A model generated the notes under the pieces. It had not been told where the DNA came from and did no database searches. It saw only the letters and a program-made list of their open reading frames with translations. The translations under genes and the position numbers were made by a program. Shown piece after piece: positions 1-9,301 of a DNA stretch of 64,000 bases. The DNA is taken from assembly GCF_021696945.1 (NCBI RefSeq), contig NZ_JACYHE010000001.1, positions 124,001 through 188,000 on the forward strand, written 5' to 3'. The DNA is from Streptomyces sp. JJ36. Lineage in GTDB: Bacteria; Actinomycetota; Actinomycetes; Streptomycetales; Streptomycetaceae. How positions within the stretch are numbered: the first letter of the stretch is position 1; each line of letters begins with the position of its first letter.

Positions 1-22
1 TGAGCCGCACCACCAGCCCTTT

Positions 23-51
23 TTGACGGAGGGCGACGCGTTCGTCACACT
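23..51 (+). promoter_or_regulatory. Candidate promoter for the first gene (leaderless)
   Basis: A TTGACG -35 box at 23-28 and a CACACT -10-like box at 46-51 are separated by 17 nt. An ATG lies 7 nt after the -10 (position 59), so a leaderless transcript is the simplest reading. The reading frame is also open leftward to the window edge, so an upstream start cannot be excluded. Confidence 0.4.
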
Positions 52-58
52 GCGTTCC

Positions 59-763
59 ATGCTCGTCGACGCCCCTCCCCCGGCCGCCGGATCGCGCGGT
101 CTCCGCGAACGGTGCGGTTCCGCGGCGACCCTACTGACCGCGCTGGCCGCCCTGACCGTGCTCGGCGCCGGCCTGGGCACCGGTCTCGCCGGGGCGGCCC
201 CGGCCGGCGCACCGGCCGCACCGCCTTCCGCGGCCGCACCGTCCGCCCCGCCTTCCGCGGCCGCACCGTCCGCCCAGGTCGCACCGTCCGGCGCGCCGGG
301 CGACCCGGGGGACGCGTACGCCGCGCTGCATCCGCCGGCCGAGCTGTCCGCGCGGCGACTGGCCACCGCGGACCGGGGCGCGGCGGCCAAGTGGACGGGC
401 GGGCAACCCGTCGACGCCCCGGAGCGGGAGCGGCGGGTGCTCGCCTCGGTACGCCGGCAGCCCACCAGGGCGGTGACCGGGCCGGCGAAGGCGACTGCGC
501 CGACGCCCCCGGTACGCCGCCGGACGCGGCCGGTGCCGTACCGGGGAGCCGGTGCCGTCCCCGGCCGGTCCGGCCGTGAGGCCGGTCAGCCGATGAGGCC
601 CGCCGCCACCGTGGCGCCCAGCTCCCAGCAGGACTCCAGGTCCTCCTTGGCCGGTGTCCCCGTCACCGTGACGGTGGCGGCCGCCTGCTCCCAGCCGAGC
701 CCCGTGGTGATCGACTCGATGCCGCGCACGGCCCCGGTGACGTCGCTGCCGCCGTGCACGTAG
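59..763 (+). pseudogene. Truncated chorismate-mutase-like secreted protein (probable remnant)
   Basis: From ATG 59 the frame gives a signal-peptide-like segment (hydrophobic stretch LLTALAALTVLGAG, residues about 26-39), an Ala/Pro/Ser linker made of a duplicated 9-residue unit, and then a segment around residues 95-130 with RRLATADRGAAAKW and ERERRVLASV. That segment resembles the first helix and loop of secreted AroQ-type chorismate mutases (AD-x-VAAAKW...REQQVL). The rest of the enzyme, about 100 residues, is missing: after about position 460 the protein is Pro/Arg/Thr-rich and runs antisense into the flavodoxin-like gene. I see no other frame that resumes the fold. It is probably a decayed gene whose useful part ends before about 580. 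The family assignment rests on one short segment and is tentative. Confidence 0.4.
221..274 (+). repeat. Perfect 27-bp tandem repeat, two units
   Basis: Units at 221-247 and 248-274 are identical and in frame with the gene at 59, giving two copies of a PPSAAAPSA-type peptide. They form the linker after the signal peptide. A repeat of this kind is prone to slippage and may vary between strains. Confidence 0.85.
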
Positions 764-1038
764 TACCCGTACGGGCGGCCGCGGGTGGCGTCCCGGCACG
801 GGTAGTAGACCTGGTCGAAGAAGTGCTTGAGGGCGCCCGACATGGAGCCGAGGTTGGCCGGCGTCCCCAGCAGATACCCGTCGGCGGCGAGCACGTCGCT
901 CGCCGTCGCGCAGAGCGCGGGCCGGCGCATCACCTCGACACCCTCGATCTCGTCGGTGGTGGCGCCGGAGACGACGGCGTCGAACATCGCCTCCAGGTTC
1001 GGGGACGGCGTGTGGTGGACGATCAGCAGCGTGGGCAC
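586..1038 (-). CDS. Flavodoxin-like / NADPH-dependent FMN reductase-type protein
   Basis: 150-aa protein with a flavodoxin-like fold. The N-terminus TLLIVHHTPSPNLEAM fits the first beta-strand and phosphate loop that bind FMN phosphate. YLLGTPANLGSMSGALKHFFD (about residues 66-86) is the second conserved flavin-contact region, with the usual SP/TP...G...LK-x-F-x-D pattern. The likely role is a cytoplasmic quinone or FMN reductase; substrate unknown. I chose GTG 1038 because the flavin loop follows directly, whereas the upstream in-frame ATG (1074) adds a Gly-rich stretch with no homology value. The gene stands alone, convergent with the remnant to its left. Confidence 0.75.
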   Translation of the reverse strand: MPTLLIVHHTPSPNLEAMFDAVVSGATTDEIEGVEVMRRPALCATASDVLAADGYLLGTPANLGSMSGALKHFFDQVYYPCRDATRGRPYGYYVHGGSDVTGAVRGIESITTGLGWEQAAATVTVTGTPAKEDLESCWELGATVAAGLIG

Positions 1039-1250
1039 GGCTCCGAGCCTGCCGCCGGCCCCCGGCGAACGCAAGCCGCCACCCCCGCACCGGGGGCCTC
1101 GCGGCCCCTCACATTCCCGGGCACCGCGCCGGAGGCGAGCAGGGGCAACGCGCGTGGATTCCGGTCAATTCCGGGCTTCGGGTTTGGCCGCACCGTGAAC
1201 GAGCAGGCCTGATAGCGCTCTCACCCCCACAGGAGAACAGGAGTTGCACC

Positions 1251-1838
1251 GTGTCAGCGCACAGACCCGTCCGGCGCTTCGCCCCCCTTGCGGCCGCCTG
1301 CGCCCTGCTCGCCGCCGGCGGTGCCGCGGCCCCCGCACAGGCATCCCCCGCACAGGCATCCCCGGCACCGGCCGCACAGCCCGGCCCGCAGACCCCGCAC
1401 TGCATCGCCGACCGGGAGACCGGCGAGCAACGCTGCTTCGCGACCTTCACCGCCGCCGTCGAGGCCGCCACCGGCGGCCGGATCGACGACGCGCCGAAGT
1501 CCCCGCACACCGCGGCCCGGAACCCGGAGTTCCGCCAGTCCTCGGCGGCCGCCGAGGTCATCCAGGGCACCTTCTTCGAGCACGACGGCTACGGCGGCGC
1601 CTCGCTCACCATCTACGGCGCCGAGCCGTGCGTGAAGGACGGCTGGGTCAACTTCCAGTACGACCTGGACGACTGGTGGAAGGACCGCATCTCCTCCGTC
1701 CAGCCGTGGGCCAACTGCTGGCTCTGGCTCTACCCCGAGCCGGATCTCGGCGGCGACCGGGACGGCCCGTTCAAGGAGAACACCCCGGACATCGGCACGT
1801 TCATGAACGACCGCACGGAGTCCATCGGCTTCAGCTAG
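1251..1838 (+). CDS. Secreted beta/gamma-crystallin-like protein
   Basis: 195 aa from GTG 1251, preceded by an AGGAG-type site. A Sec signal peptide ends near AAPAQA (about residue 30), followed by a low-complexity Ala/Pro/Ser segment. The mature C-terminal half (about residues 105-195) contains FEHDGYGGASLTIYG, DDWWKDRISSVQPW and a closing SIGFS. This is the F-x-x-x-x-Y-x-G ... D-x-(I/L)-S-S pattern of beta/gamma-crystallin Greek-key proteins of the Streptomyces metalloproteinase-inhibitor/killer-toxin type, where the D/N-x-x-S-S segment usually binds calcium. Four Cys in the mature part suggest disulfides. The next gene on the same strand also encodes a secreted protein. Function (inhibitor, toxin or wall-associated protein) is inferred from the fold only. 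Confidence 0.7.
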   Translation: MSAHRPVRRFAPLAAACALLAAGGAAAPAQASPAQASPAPAAQPGPQTPHCIADRETGEQRCFATFTAAVEAATGGRIDDAPKSPHTAARNPEFRQSSAAAEVIQGTFFEHDGYGGASLTIYGAEPCVKDGWVNFQYDLDDWWKDRISSVQPWANCWLWLYPEPDLGGDRDGPFKENTPDIGTFMNDRTESIGFS

Positions 1839-1886
1839 CCGCCGGCCCCGTCCCACTCCCCCAACCCCCCACTGCCGGAGGCCCCC

Positions 1887-2501
1887 ATGCGCAACCGCAT
1901 ACGTGCCGGCGTCCTCGCCGCCGCCCTGGCCACCCTGGGCGGCGCCGCCCTGGCCCCGACCAGCGCCCAGGCCGCGGACACGCCCACCGCCCGCGAGCTG
2001 CTGATGAAGTGCGACAACGGCACCGACGTGTGCGTCTTCCACCCGGACGGCCCACCCGAGGTCTTCATGGGCCCGTCGCACCAGGTCGGCGACGCCGTCT
2101 ACAACTGCACCCCGGACAACCAGCGTTCGGCCGTCGGCTGGTCCGACACCACCGGCGAGACCAACAGCATCGGCGTCTCGCTGAGCGCCGAGTACGGCTT
2201 CGCCGAGGTGTTCAAGGTGACCGTCGAGACCAGCTATGAGCACACCTGGTCCAGCTCGCACACCGAGTCGGAGACGACCTACATCGACGTCCGGCCCGGC
2301 CATGTCGGCTGGGTGACGCGCGAGGCGCAGATGCAGCGCGTCAACGGTACGTACGAACTGCACTTCCCGGACCGCTACTACGGTCACTACTACTGGTACG
2401 TCGATTTCCAGGCGACGGGTCCGATGCCCGACGCGCCGAGCACCAAGACCCAGCACACCCGCCCGATGACCGACCAGGAGCGGGCCCAGCACTGCGGCTG
2501 A
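1887..2501 (+). CDS. Secreted protein with aerolysin/ETX-MTX2-like beta region
   Basis: 204 aa with a clear signal peptide (MRNRIRAGVL...APTSAQA, cleavage about residue 29). The centre (about 75-150) has long runs of alternating polar and hydrophobic residues rich in Ser/Thr/Glu: NSIGVSLSAEYGF, VTVETSYEHTWSSSHTESET, then YIDVRPGHVGWVTREAQMQRVNGTYELHF. This is the amphipathic strand arrangement of the transmembrane-hairpin and flanking strands of aerolysin/ETX-MTX2 pore-forming proteins, but there is no recognisable receptor-binding domain, so the assignment is by pattern. An aromatic YYGHYYWYVDF segment follows. It lies 48 bp downstream of the crystallin-like gene and is probably co-transcribed, since no terminator separates them and a strong one follows. 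Confidence 0.6.
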   Translation: MRNRIRAGVLAAALATLGGAALAPTSAQAADTPTARELLMKCDNGTDVCVFHPDGPPEVFMGPSHQVGDAVYNCTPDNQRSAVGWSDTTGETNSIGVSLSAEYGFAEVFKVTVETSYEHTWSSSHTESETTYIDVRPGHVGWVTREAQMQRVNGTYELHFPDRYYGHYYWYVDFQATGPMPDAPSTKTQHTRPMTDQERAQHCG

Positions 2502-2533
2502 GCCGCCGTACCCCGCGCCCGGCACCCCCCACA

Positions 2534-2578
2534 GGCGTCCCGGTCCCCGCGCTCCCCCGGCGTGCGGACCGGGGCGCC
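2534..2578 (+). terminator. Intrinsic-type terminator after the two secreted-protein genes
   Basis: The arm at 2534-2546 (GGCGTCCCGGTCC) pairs with 2566-2578 (GGACCGGGGCGCC) with one G-U pair, followed closely by a CCCTTTCT tract. It lies 32 bp after the upstream stop codon. Confidence 0.65.
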
Positions 2579-2688
2579 GCCCTTTCTGCGGGGCCCGGGG
2601 CCGGAGCGCCATGCCCGGGGGCGCCGGCCCGCGGCTTCCGCCGTACGCCCGCTGCCGTGTCGCGGCGGTCCGGCGCCCGCCTGCGCGC

Positions 2689-3357
2689 TCACCGGGTGCC
2701 GGGGCCGTCGCCGCGGTCCCGGCCTTCGCGGGCCTCGTCCTCCGCACGCCCGGTGCCACGCTCGGCGTCCCGCTCACCCTCGCGACCGGCCCGGCGCTCG
2801 CGCTCCGCGCCCGGCTCGCCGGCCGGGCGACCGGCACGGGCCACGTCGCCGGGCTCGGCCGGTTCGGCCCAGCCGACGGTGTCCGCGTACTCCTCGGGAG
2901 TCATCCCGGCACGGCCGGGCGGCACCCCCACGCCCGTGCCGCCGGGCTGGCCGCCGCCGGTGGCGCCCTCGCCGCCGGGCATCCCCGGCGTCATGCCGGC
3001 GTCCGCCTCCTCACGGCTGATGTGCCGCCGGGGACGGACCCCGGCCCGCCGCTCCTCGTACGGGTACGTGAAGGGCCGGCTCTGCGCCCGGCGCTCCTCG
3101 GCCTCGGCGGCCCGCTCCGCGCTGCGGCGGCGCTCGTCCGGCTCGGTGCCGCCTTCCCGCTGCTGGTACGCCGTGCGCAGTTCCCGGGCGGCCCGTTCCT
3201 CGGTGGCCTCGCGCGTCTCCTGGGCCTCGCGTATCTCCCGGTCCCCGCGGGCCCGGGCCTCCGCGGCCCGCGCGGCCTCCGGCGCCTCGCGGGCCCGGTC
3301 CGCCGCGCGCTGCTCGCGGGCCTCGCGGTCACGCGCCTCGCGTTCTCGGTCGTTCAT
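2689..3357 (-). CDS. Hypothetical highly charged coiled-coil protein
   Basis: 222 aa from ATG 3357 (MNDREREARDREAREQRAAD...). The N-terminal 90 residues are almost entirely Arg, Glu, Ala and Asp in heptad-like order and should form a long coiled coil. A Gly/Pro-rich centre (about 120-155) is followed by MTPEEYADTVGWAEP and a second charged tail. There are no Cys, no membrane segment and no catalytic motif. Third codon positions are consistently G/C on this strand, which supports real coding despite a long shadow frame opposite. I do not recognise a family; the composition suggests a structural or nucleoid-associated role, but that is a guess. Confidence 0.6.
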   Translation of the reverse strand: MNDREREARDREAREQRAADRAREAPEAARAAEARARGDREIREAQETREATEERAARELRTAYQQREGGTEPDERRRSAERAAEAEERRAQSRPFTYPYEERRAGVRPRRHISREEADAGMTPGMPGGEGATGGGQPGGTGVGVPPGRAGMTPEEYADTVGWAEPAEPGDVARAGRPAGEPGAERERRAGREGERDAERGTGRAEDEAREGRDRGDGPGTR

Positions 3358-3442
3358 GACACCCGCGGTACCCCGGCCCGCCCGGTCCTCACACGACCGC
3401 ACCCACTCCCGGGGCCCGCCGCTCCGGGCGCGCCGCGGCGGG

Positions 3443-4036
3443 TCAGCGGAGACGCCCGCCGGCCCGCTCCCGGACGGGGGCGCCGGCGTCGCGGTCCGCG
3501 TCCCCGGACGGCTGCTTGGGCCAGACGGTGTAGCTCAGCGCGACGATCACGCTGACCACGGCGACGATGCCCATCTTCGCCTGCCAGGCCCGCAGCGAGG
3601 TGCTCTGGCCGGGGTCGTCGACGAACCAGACGGCGGCCTGCAGCAGCCCCGCGGCGATGGCGGCGGCGAGCACGGCGCGGCCGGTCATCTTCCACTCGTG
3701 GACCGCGCGGGCCATCCCGTGGCGCGGCGGCTTCACCGGCGGCGGACCGCCCGCGAAGCGGTGGGCGAAGTGTCCGTCGGCCCAGCGGATCAGGTAGTGA
3801 CCGTGGGTGACGGTGAACCCGATGTACACGGCGGCGAGACCGTGCTTCCAGTCCGGCGCGGCGCCGTCCTTCAGGTCGATCGCGGTGACGGCGAGCAGCA
3901 CCAGTTCCAGGAACGGCTCGCAGAGCAGCACGGCGGCCCCGGCGCGCGGCATCCGCGCCAGGTAGCGCAGGGAGAGTCCGAGCGCGAGCAGCACCCAGAA
4001 GGCGATCTCGCAGGCGATGATCAGGGTGACCAGCAC
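3443..4036 (-). CDS. Integral membrane protein, four predicted TM segments
   Basis: 197 aa. Hydrophobic segments lie at about residues 2-24, 34-52, 119-137 and 150-168. A polar loop between the second and third carries DWKHGLAAVYIGFTVTHGHYLIRWADGHFAHRF with several His, and the C-terminus is Arg-rich and cytoplasmic. The layout resembles the small conserved Streptomyces membrane proteins annotated only as hypothetical. The adjacent two-component genes are divergent, so no operon partner is evident. No transporter or enzyme signature was seen. Confidence 0.65.
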   Translation of the reverse strand: MLVTLIIACEIAFWVLLALGLSLRYLARMPRAGAAVLLCEPFLELVLLAVTAIDLKDGAAPDWKHGLAAVYIGFTVTHGHYLIRWADGHFAHRFAGGPPPVKPPRHGMARAVHEWKMTGRAVLAAAIAAGLLQAAVWFVDDPGQSTSLRAWQAKMGIVAVVSVIVALSYTVWPKQPSGDADRDAGAPVRERAGGRLR

Positions 4037-4209
4037 GGTGGCGCTCCTTCGCTGCCGCGGGGTGGGTGTCCGTACCCCTCAGCGTGGCGGCCGGGGGCCG
4101 CCGTCCGCGTCGTCACCAGCGACGATCCCGCGCTGCATCCTTCGATGTACCCCCGGTCTCCGCCCCTGCGCGGAGGCCGCGGCCGCGCCCGCCGTGCTGT
4201 GATGGACCC

Positions 4210-5562
4210 ATGTCCCGCCCACGCCGCCCGCACCGAGACGACGTGCTGATCGCCGTCGTCGGCCTGGTGGGCGGTGTGCTGCTGTGGAGCCTCGGCCTGT
4301 TCAGCACCTTCGGGCCGGACCGGCCGGGTGCGCTCAGCCTGCTGCCGCTGACGGCGATGGCCGGCGCGGAGCTGCTGCGCCGCACCGGCCAGCCGTGGTC
4401 GCTGGCGCTGGGGACGGCGGCGCTGGCGGCGGACCTGGCGGCCGGATCGCTGCTGGTCACCGTGTTGATGTTCACCGATGTGGTGTACGCGGCCGTGCTG
4501 TACGGGCCGCAGCGGCTTGCCCGGCGGCTGCTGCCCGCCTCGGTGCTGCTCTCGGTGACGCTCACCGTCGGCGCGCTGGCCCTCTGGCAGCTCGCCGGCG
4601 GGCTCTTCGTCGGGCTGATCGCCGCGCTGGTGTCGGTCATGCCGGCCTCGACCGGGGTGATCGTGCGGAACCACCGGGACACCGCGGCGGCCGAGCGGCT
4701 GCGCGCGGAGCAGACCGCGCTGCTGGCCGAGATGGACCGCGCCCAGGCGGTGACCGCCGAGCGTGCCCGGATGGCCCGCGAACTGCACGACCTGGTGGCG
4801 AACCATCTCTCGGCCATCGCGATCCACTCCACGGCAGCGCTCTCGCTCCGGGAGGACGACGCCGCGGCGACCCGGGACGCGCTCGGCGTCATCCGGGAGA
4901 ACAGCGTGCAGGGCCTGACGGAGATGCGCCGGCTGATCGGTCTGCTGCGCGACACCGAGGGCGCCGGCGAGCCCGGGGCCTCCCCCACCCTGGACGGCCT
5001 GGACGCGCTGCTGGAGCGGGCCCGGGCCGGCGCCGGTGGGCAGTTCGCGTTCGCCCTGGAGGACGAACGCGACGGGTCGGCGCTGCCGGCGCCGGTGGAG
5101 CTCGCGGCCTACCGGGTGGTGCAGGAGTCGGTCACCAACGCGCTCAAGCACGCGGCCGGGGGCACCATCGCGGTGCGGCTGTGGCGCCGGGACGGCGACC
5201 GGGGTCCGCTGCTGGTGCGGGTCACCAGTCCGCTGGACGGCGCGGGCGGCACGGGGCCGCGGGCGCCGGGGTCCGGGGCCGGGCTGATCGGCATGCGGGA
5301 GCGGGCGGAGCTGCTCGGCGGCACGCTCGCGGCGGGCCCGGTCCCGGACGGCGGCGCCGAGGGGGCGGGCCGGAAGGTGTGGGAGGTACGGGCCGAACTG
5401 CCCGTGGACGGACCGGGCGAGGGCCGGGAGGGCCGGGAGCGGTGGTACGGCCGCGGCACCGGCGGTCCCGGGGCGGCCGCCGGGGCCTCCGGGACGGCGG
5501 GGACGTCAGAGACGGCGGGGACGGCCGGGGACGCGAGCGGGACATCGGGGGGCGTGGAGTGA
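4210..5562 (+). CDS. Two-component sensor histidine kinase (DesK/NarX-like, HisKA_3)
   Basis: 450 aa. About five membrane helices span residues 10-155. A linker helix leads to the HisKA_3 dimerisation/phosphoacceptor region, with ERARMARELHDLVANHLSAI and its H in RELHD (about residue 197). A HATPase domain follows with YRVVQESVTNALKHA (N box), and G-x-G-L-I-G-M-R-E-R is the G2 box. The C-terminal 50 residues are a Gly/Thr/Ala tail with repeated GTAGTS-type units, not part of the fold. It phosphorylates the LuxR-type regulator encoded next, with which it shares a 4-bp GTGA overlap. The signal is unknown: the sensor part is membrane-embedded with no large extracellular domain. Confidence 0.93.
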   Translation: MSRPRRPHRDDVLIAVVGLVGGVLLWSLGLFSTFGPDRPGALSLLPLTAMAGAELLRRTGQPWSLALGTAALAADLAAGSLLVTVLMFTDVVYAAVLYGPQRLARRLLPASVLLSVTLTVGALALWQLAGGLFVGLIAALVSVMPASTGVIVRNHRDTAAAERLRAEQTALLAEMDRAQAVTAERARMARELHDLVANHLSAIAIHSTAALSLREDDAAATRDALGVIRENSVQGLTEMRRLIGLLRDTEGAGEPGASPTLDGLDALLERARAGAGGQFAFALEDERDGSALPAPVELAAYRVVQESVTNALKHAAGGTIAVRLWRRDGDRGPLLVRVTSPLDGAGGTGPRAPGSGAGLIGMRERAELLGGTLAAGPVPDGGAEGAGRKVWEVRAELPVDGPGEGREGRERWYGRGTGGPGAAAGASGTAGTSETAGTAGDASGTSGGVE

Positions 5563-6236
5563 ACGAGGCATCCGGAGCGCCGGAGCCGGTACGGGTCGTG
5601 GTCGCCGAGGACCAGCAGGCGGTACGGGCGGGGCTGGTGCTGATCCTGCGCGGGGCGGGCGGCATCGAGGTCGCCGGGGAGGCGGCGGACGGCGAGGAGG
5701 CGGTGCGGCTCGCCCGCGACCTGCGTCCTGACGTGGTGCTGATGGATGTGCAGATGCCGCGACTGGACGGGGTCTCGGCCACCGAGCGGATCACCGCGGA
5801 GGGCTGGGCCGACGTCCTGGTGCTCACCACCTTCGACCTGGACGCGTACGTGTTCGGGGCGTTGCGGGCGGGGGCCGCCGGCTTTCTGCTCAAGGACAGC
5901 GAGGCGGCCGCGGTCGTGGAGGCGGTGCGCGCGGTGGCGCGCGGCGAGGGGATGATCGCGCCGGCCGTGACCCGGCGGCTGATCGCGGAGTTCGCCCGTC
6001 CCGGGGCGCGCCGGGACCCGTCGGAGCGGCCGGCGGCGCTGGACGGGCTCACCCGGCGCGAGCACGAGGTGCTGGGCTGTCTCGGCGAGGGGCTGTCGAA
6101 CGCGGAGATCGCCGGCCGTCTGGCGATGGCCGAGGCCACCGTGAAGACCCATGTGAGCAGGCTGCTCGGCAAGCTGGACCTGCGCAGCCGTACGCAGGCG
6201 GCGGTGCTGGCCCAGGAGTGGGGCGTACGGCCCTGA
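5559..6236 (+). CDS. NarL/LuxR-family response regulator
   Basis: 225 aa from GTG 5559, overlapping the kinase stop by 4 bp (GTGA), so translation is coupled. The receiver domain (about residues 11-128) shows VVVAEDQQAVRAGL (acidic pair), DVVLMDVQMPRLDG (phosphorylated Asp), LVLTTFD (Thr switch) and GFLLKDS (Lys). The output domain (about 155-222) has LTRREHEVLGCLGEGLSNAEIAGRLAM...TVKTHVSRLLGKL, a GerE/LuxR helix-turn-helix. It is a DNA-binding transcription regulator phosphorylated by the upstream kinase. No operator could be assigned. The chitinase that follows has its own promoter and need not be a target. Confidence 0.95.
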   Translation: MNEASGAPEPVRVVVAEDQQAVRAGLVLILRGAGGIEVAGEAADGEEAVRLARDLRPDVVLMDVQMPRLDGVSATERITAEGWADVLVLTTFDLDAYVFGALRAGAAGFLLKDSEAAAVVEAVRAVARGEGMIAPAVTRRLIAEFARPGARRDPSERPAALDGLTRREHEVLGCLGEGLSNAEIAGRLAMAEATVKTHVSRLLGKLDLRSRTQAAVLAQEWGVRP

Positions 6237-6292
6237 GGGTCCGCGCCGCGGGGGTGGGCCGGCATCTGGCGGTCCACCCCCGAACTCGCATG

Positions 6293-6334
6293 TGGTCCAT
6301 ACCTATTGACCACTGGTCCAGACCTCTCTACTCT
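6293..6334 (+). promoter_or_regulatory. Chitinase promoter with paired 12-bp direct repeats
   Basis: TTGACC (6306-6311) and TACTCT (6329-6334) are spaced by exactly 17 nt. Two 12-bp repeats, TGGTCCATACCT (6293-6304) and TGGTCCAGACCT (6314-6325), overlap the -35 region and spacer. They match the TGGTCCAGACCT direct repeats known from streptomycete chitinase promoters, which mediate chitin induction and glucose repression. Confidence 0.88.
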
Positions 6335-6436
6335 CCCGGTGACTGCGGTGAGCGTGCCCACACACGCTTGCGAGGCGGCGCAGATCCCGACCCGACCCCC
6401 CTCCGGGTACACCGACCTCAACTCGAGGAGACCCCC

Positions 6437-8281
<1,845 letters not shown>

Positions 8282-8336
8282 CCCGCACCGGCCCACGCCG
8301 GCGCTGACGCGCACCGGCAACCGTGCACCGACGACC

Positions 8337-8377
8337 GGGCCGGGGCCCGCGGGACCGCCTCCCGCGCGCCCCGGCCC
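8337..8377. terminator. Bidirectional terminator between chitinase and the Uma2 gene
   Basis: An 18-nt arm (8337-8354, GGGCCGGGGCCCGCGGGA) pairs with 8360-8377 with a single mismatch around a 5-nt loop. It sits between two convergent stop codons, right beside the Uma2 stop. Confidence 0.75.
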
Positions 8378-8378
8378 T

Positions 8379-8966
8379 TCACGTGTACCGCGGCAGGTCC
8401 TCGGTGGAGATCGTCCACTCCCCGATGGTGACGTCCTCGCCGTACACGAAGTCCTTCCGGGTCGCATACCGGGGGCCCGACGGGGTCGGGTGGATGTCGG
8501 ACAGCACGGCGCCCTCCCCCGTCCGCGGATCGAAGATCACGTAGACCGGGACCCCCAGCAGTGGGTAGTCCCGCATCTTGCCCGCCCAGTCGTTGTCCGG
8601 GTTGGACCGGGAGACGACCTCGATCGCGGCGAGCAGCGTGCGGGCGTCGAAGGCCCCCTCGACCTCCATGTCCGCCTCGGCGATCACCATGACGTCGGGG
8701 TGCCGCAGCACGCCTTCGTGAGCGTCCTCCACGTCCGGCGTCCCGGTGTGTGCCAGCAGGCCCTCCGGCATCACCTTCTCCAGCCGGCGGCTGACGCGGG
8801 CCGCGGTCAGCTCGTGCGGTCCCCCCGACGACGTCATGTCATGGACGATTCCCTCCTTGGTGATCTCCAGCTTTCCCGGCACACTGTCCTGTATCCGCTC
8901 GACGGCATCCCGCATCGCCCGGTACTGGAGCGCGTCCCGCGCGGCATGGTCCGGCGCGATCGTCAT
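8379..8966 (-). CDS. Uma2 family putative endonuclease (DUF820)
   Basis: 195 aa with the Uma2 pattern: an N-terminal KLEITKEGIVHDM strand pair, HELTAARVSRRLEKVMP helix, VLRHPDVMVIAEADME, LLAAIEVVSRSNPDNDWAGKMRDYPLLGVPVYVIFDPRTG. These supply the PD-(D/E)xK-like acidic and Lys residues (the Asp of HPDVMV, the Glu of AIEVVS and the Lys of GKMRDY). Uma2 proteins are expanded in Streptomyces and cyanobacteria and are presumed nucleases of unknown role. It is a single gene, with the XRE regulator divergent to its right across a 335-bp gap. The family call is firm; the cellular function is not known. Confidence 0.88.
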   Translation of the reverse strand: MTIAPDHAARDALQYRAMRDAVERIQDSVPGKLEITKEGIVHDMTSSGGPHELTAARVSRRLEKVMPEGLLAHTGTPDVEDAHEGVLRHPDVMVIAEADMEVEGAFDARTLLAAIEVVSRSNPDNDWAGKMRDYPLLGVPVYVIFDPRTGEGAVLSDIHPTPSGPRYATRKDFVYGEDVTIGEWTISTEDLPRYT

Positions 8967-9301
8967 GCCGCCTTCTCCTTCCTCTGAGCGGCGGAGTCCG
9001 CTGCCGCAGACCGTGGTCTCGATCTAGCCGGGGGCGGCTGGTCACGGGCCGTGCACGGGCCCCGGCCCCGCCACCCCGGGGGAACGAGCCGGTCCACCGT
9101 TCACAAGTACGAGTGGGGAGCCCTCGTTCGAGTGACTTCCCCGTCATCTGTCACCCAGCGTGTCCGTCCTTGTCGCATCCTGTGAAGTACCGCCTCTCGT
9201 ACGGAGCGTGGGTGTCCGGCTCAGGTCCGGACCGGTACGTCCTGTCCCCCGTGACACTCCGCGGGCGAGCGGCGTTGGTACGGCACGACGGAGGTGGGCG
9301 C
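8967..9301. other. Divergent intergenic region, Uma2 / XRE regulator
   Basis: 335 bp with no coding frame that keeps streptomycete codon bias. It must hold both promoters, but no -35/-10 pair stands out. The right end has a good Shine-Dalgarno (GGAGGTGGGC) for the XRE gene at 9302. No strong inverted repeat was seen. Confidence 0.5.

Noticed and set aside
131..1090. 319-codon minus-strand frame over the start of the window
   Set aside because: His/Arg/Gly-rich shadow in a different frame from the flavodoxin-like gene, which has the recognisable fold.
2657..4249. 530-codon plus-strand frame opposite the coiled-coil and membrane genes
   Set aside because: Arg/Ser/Pro-rich shadow typical of the wrong frame in GC-rich DNA; the minus-strand genes have proper GC3 and domain structure.
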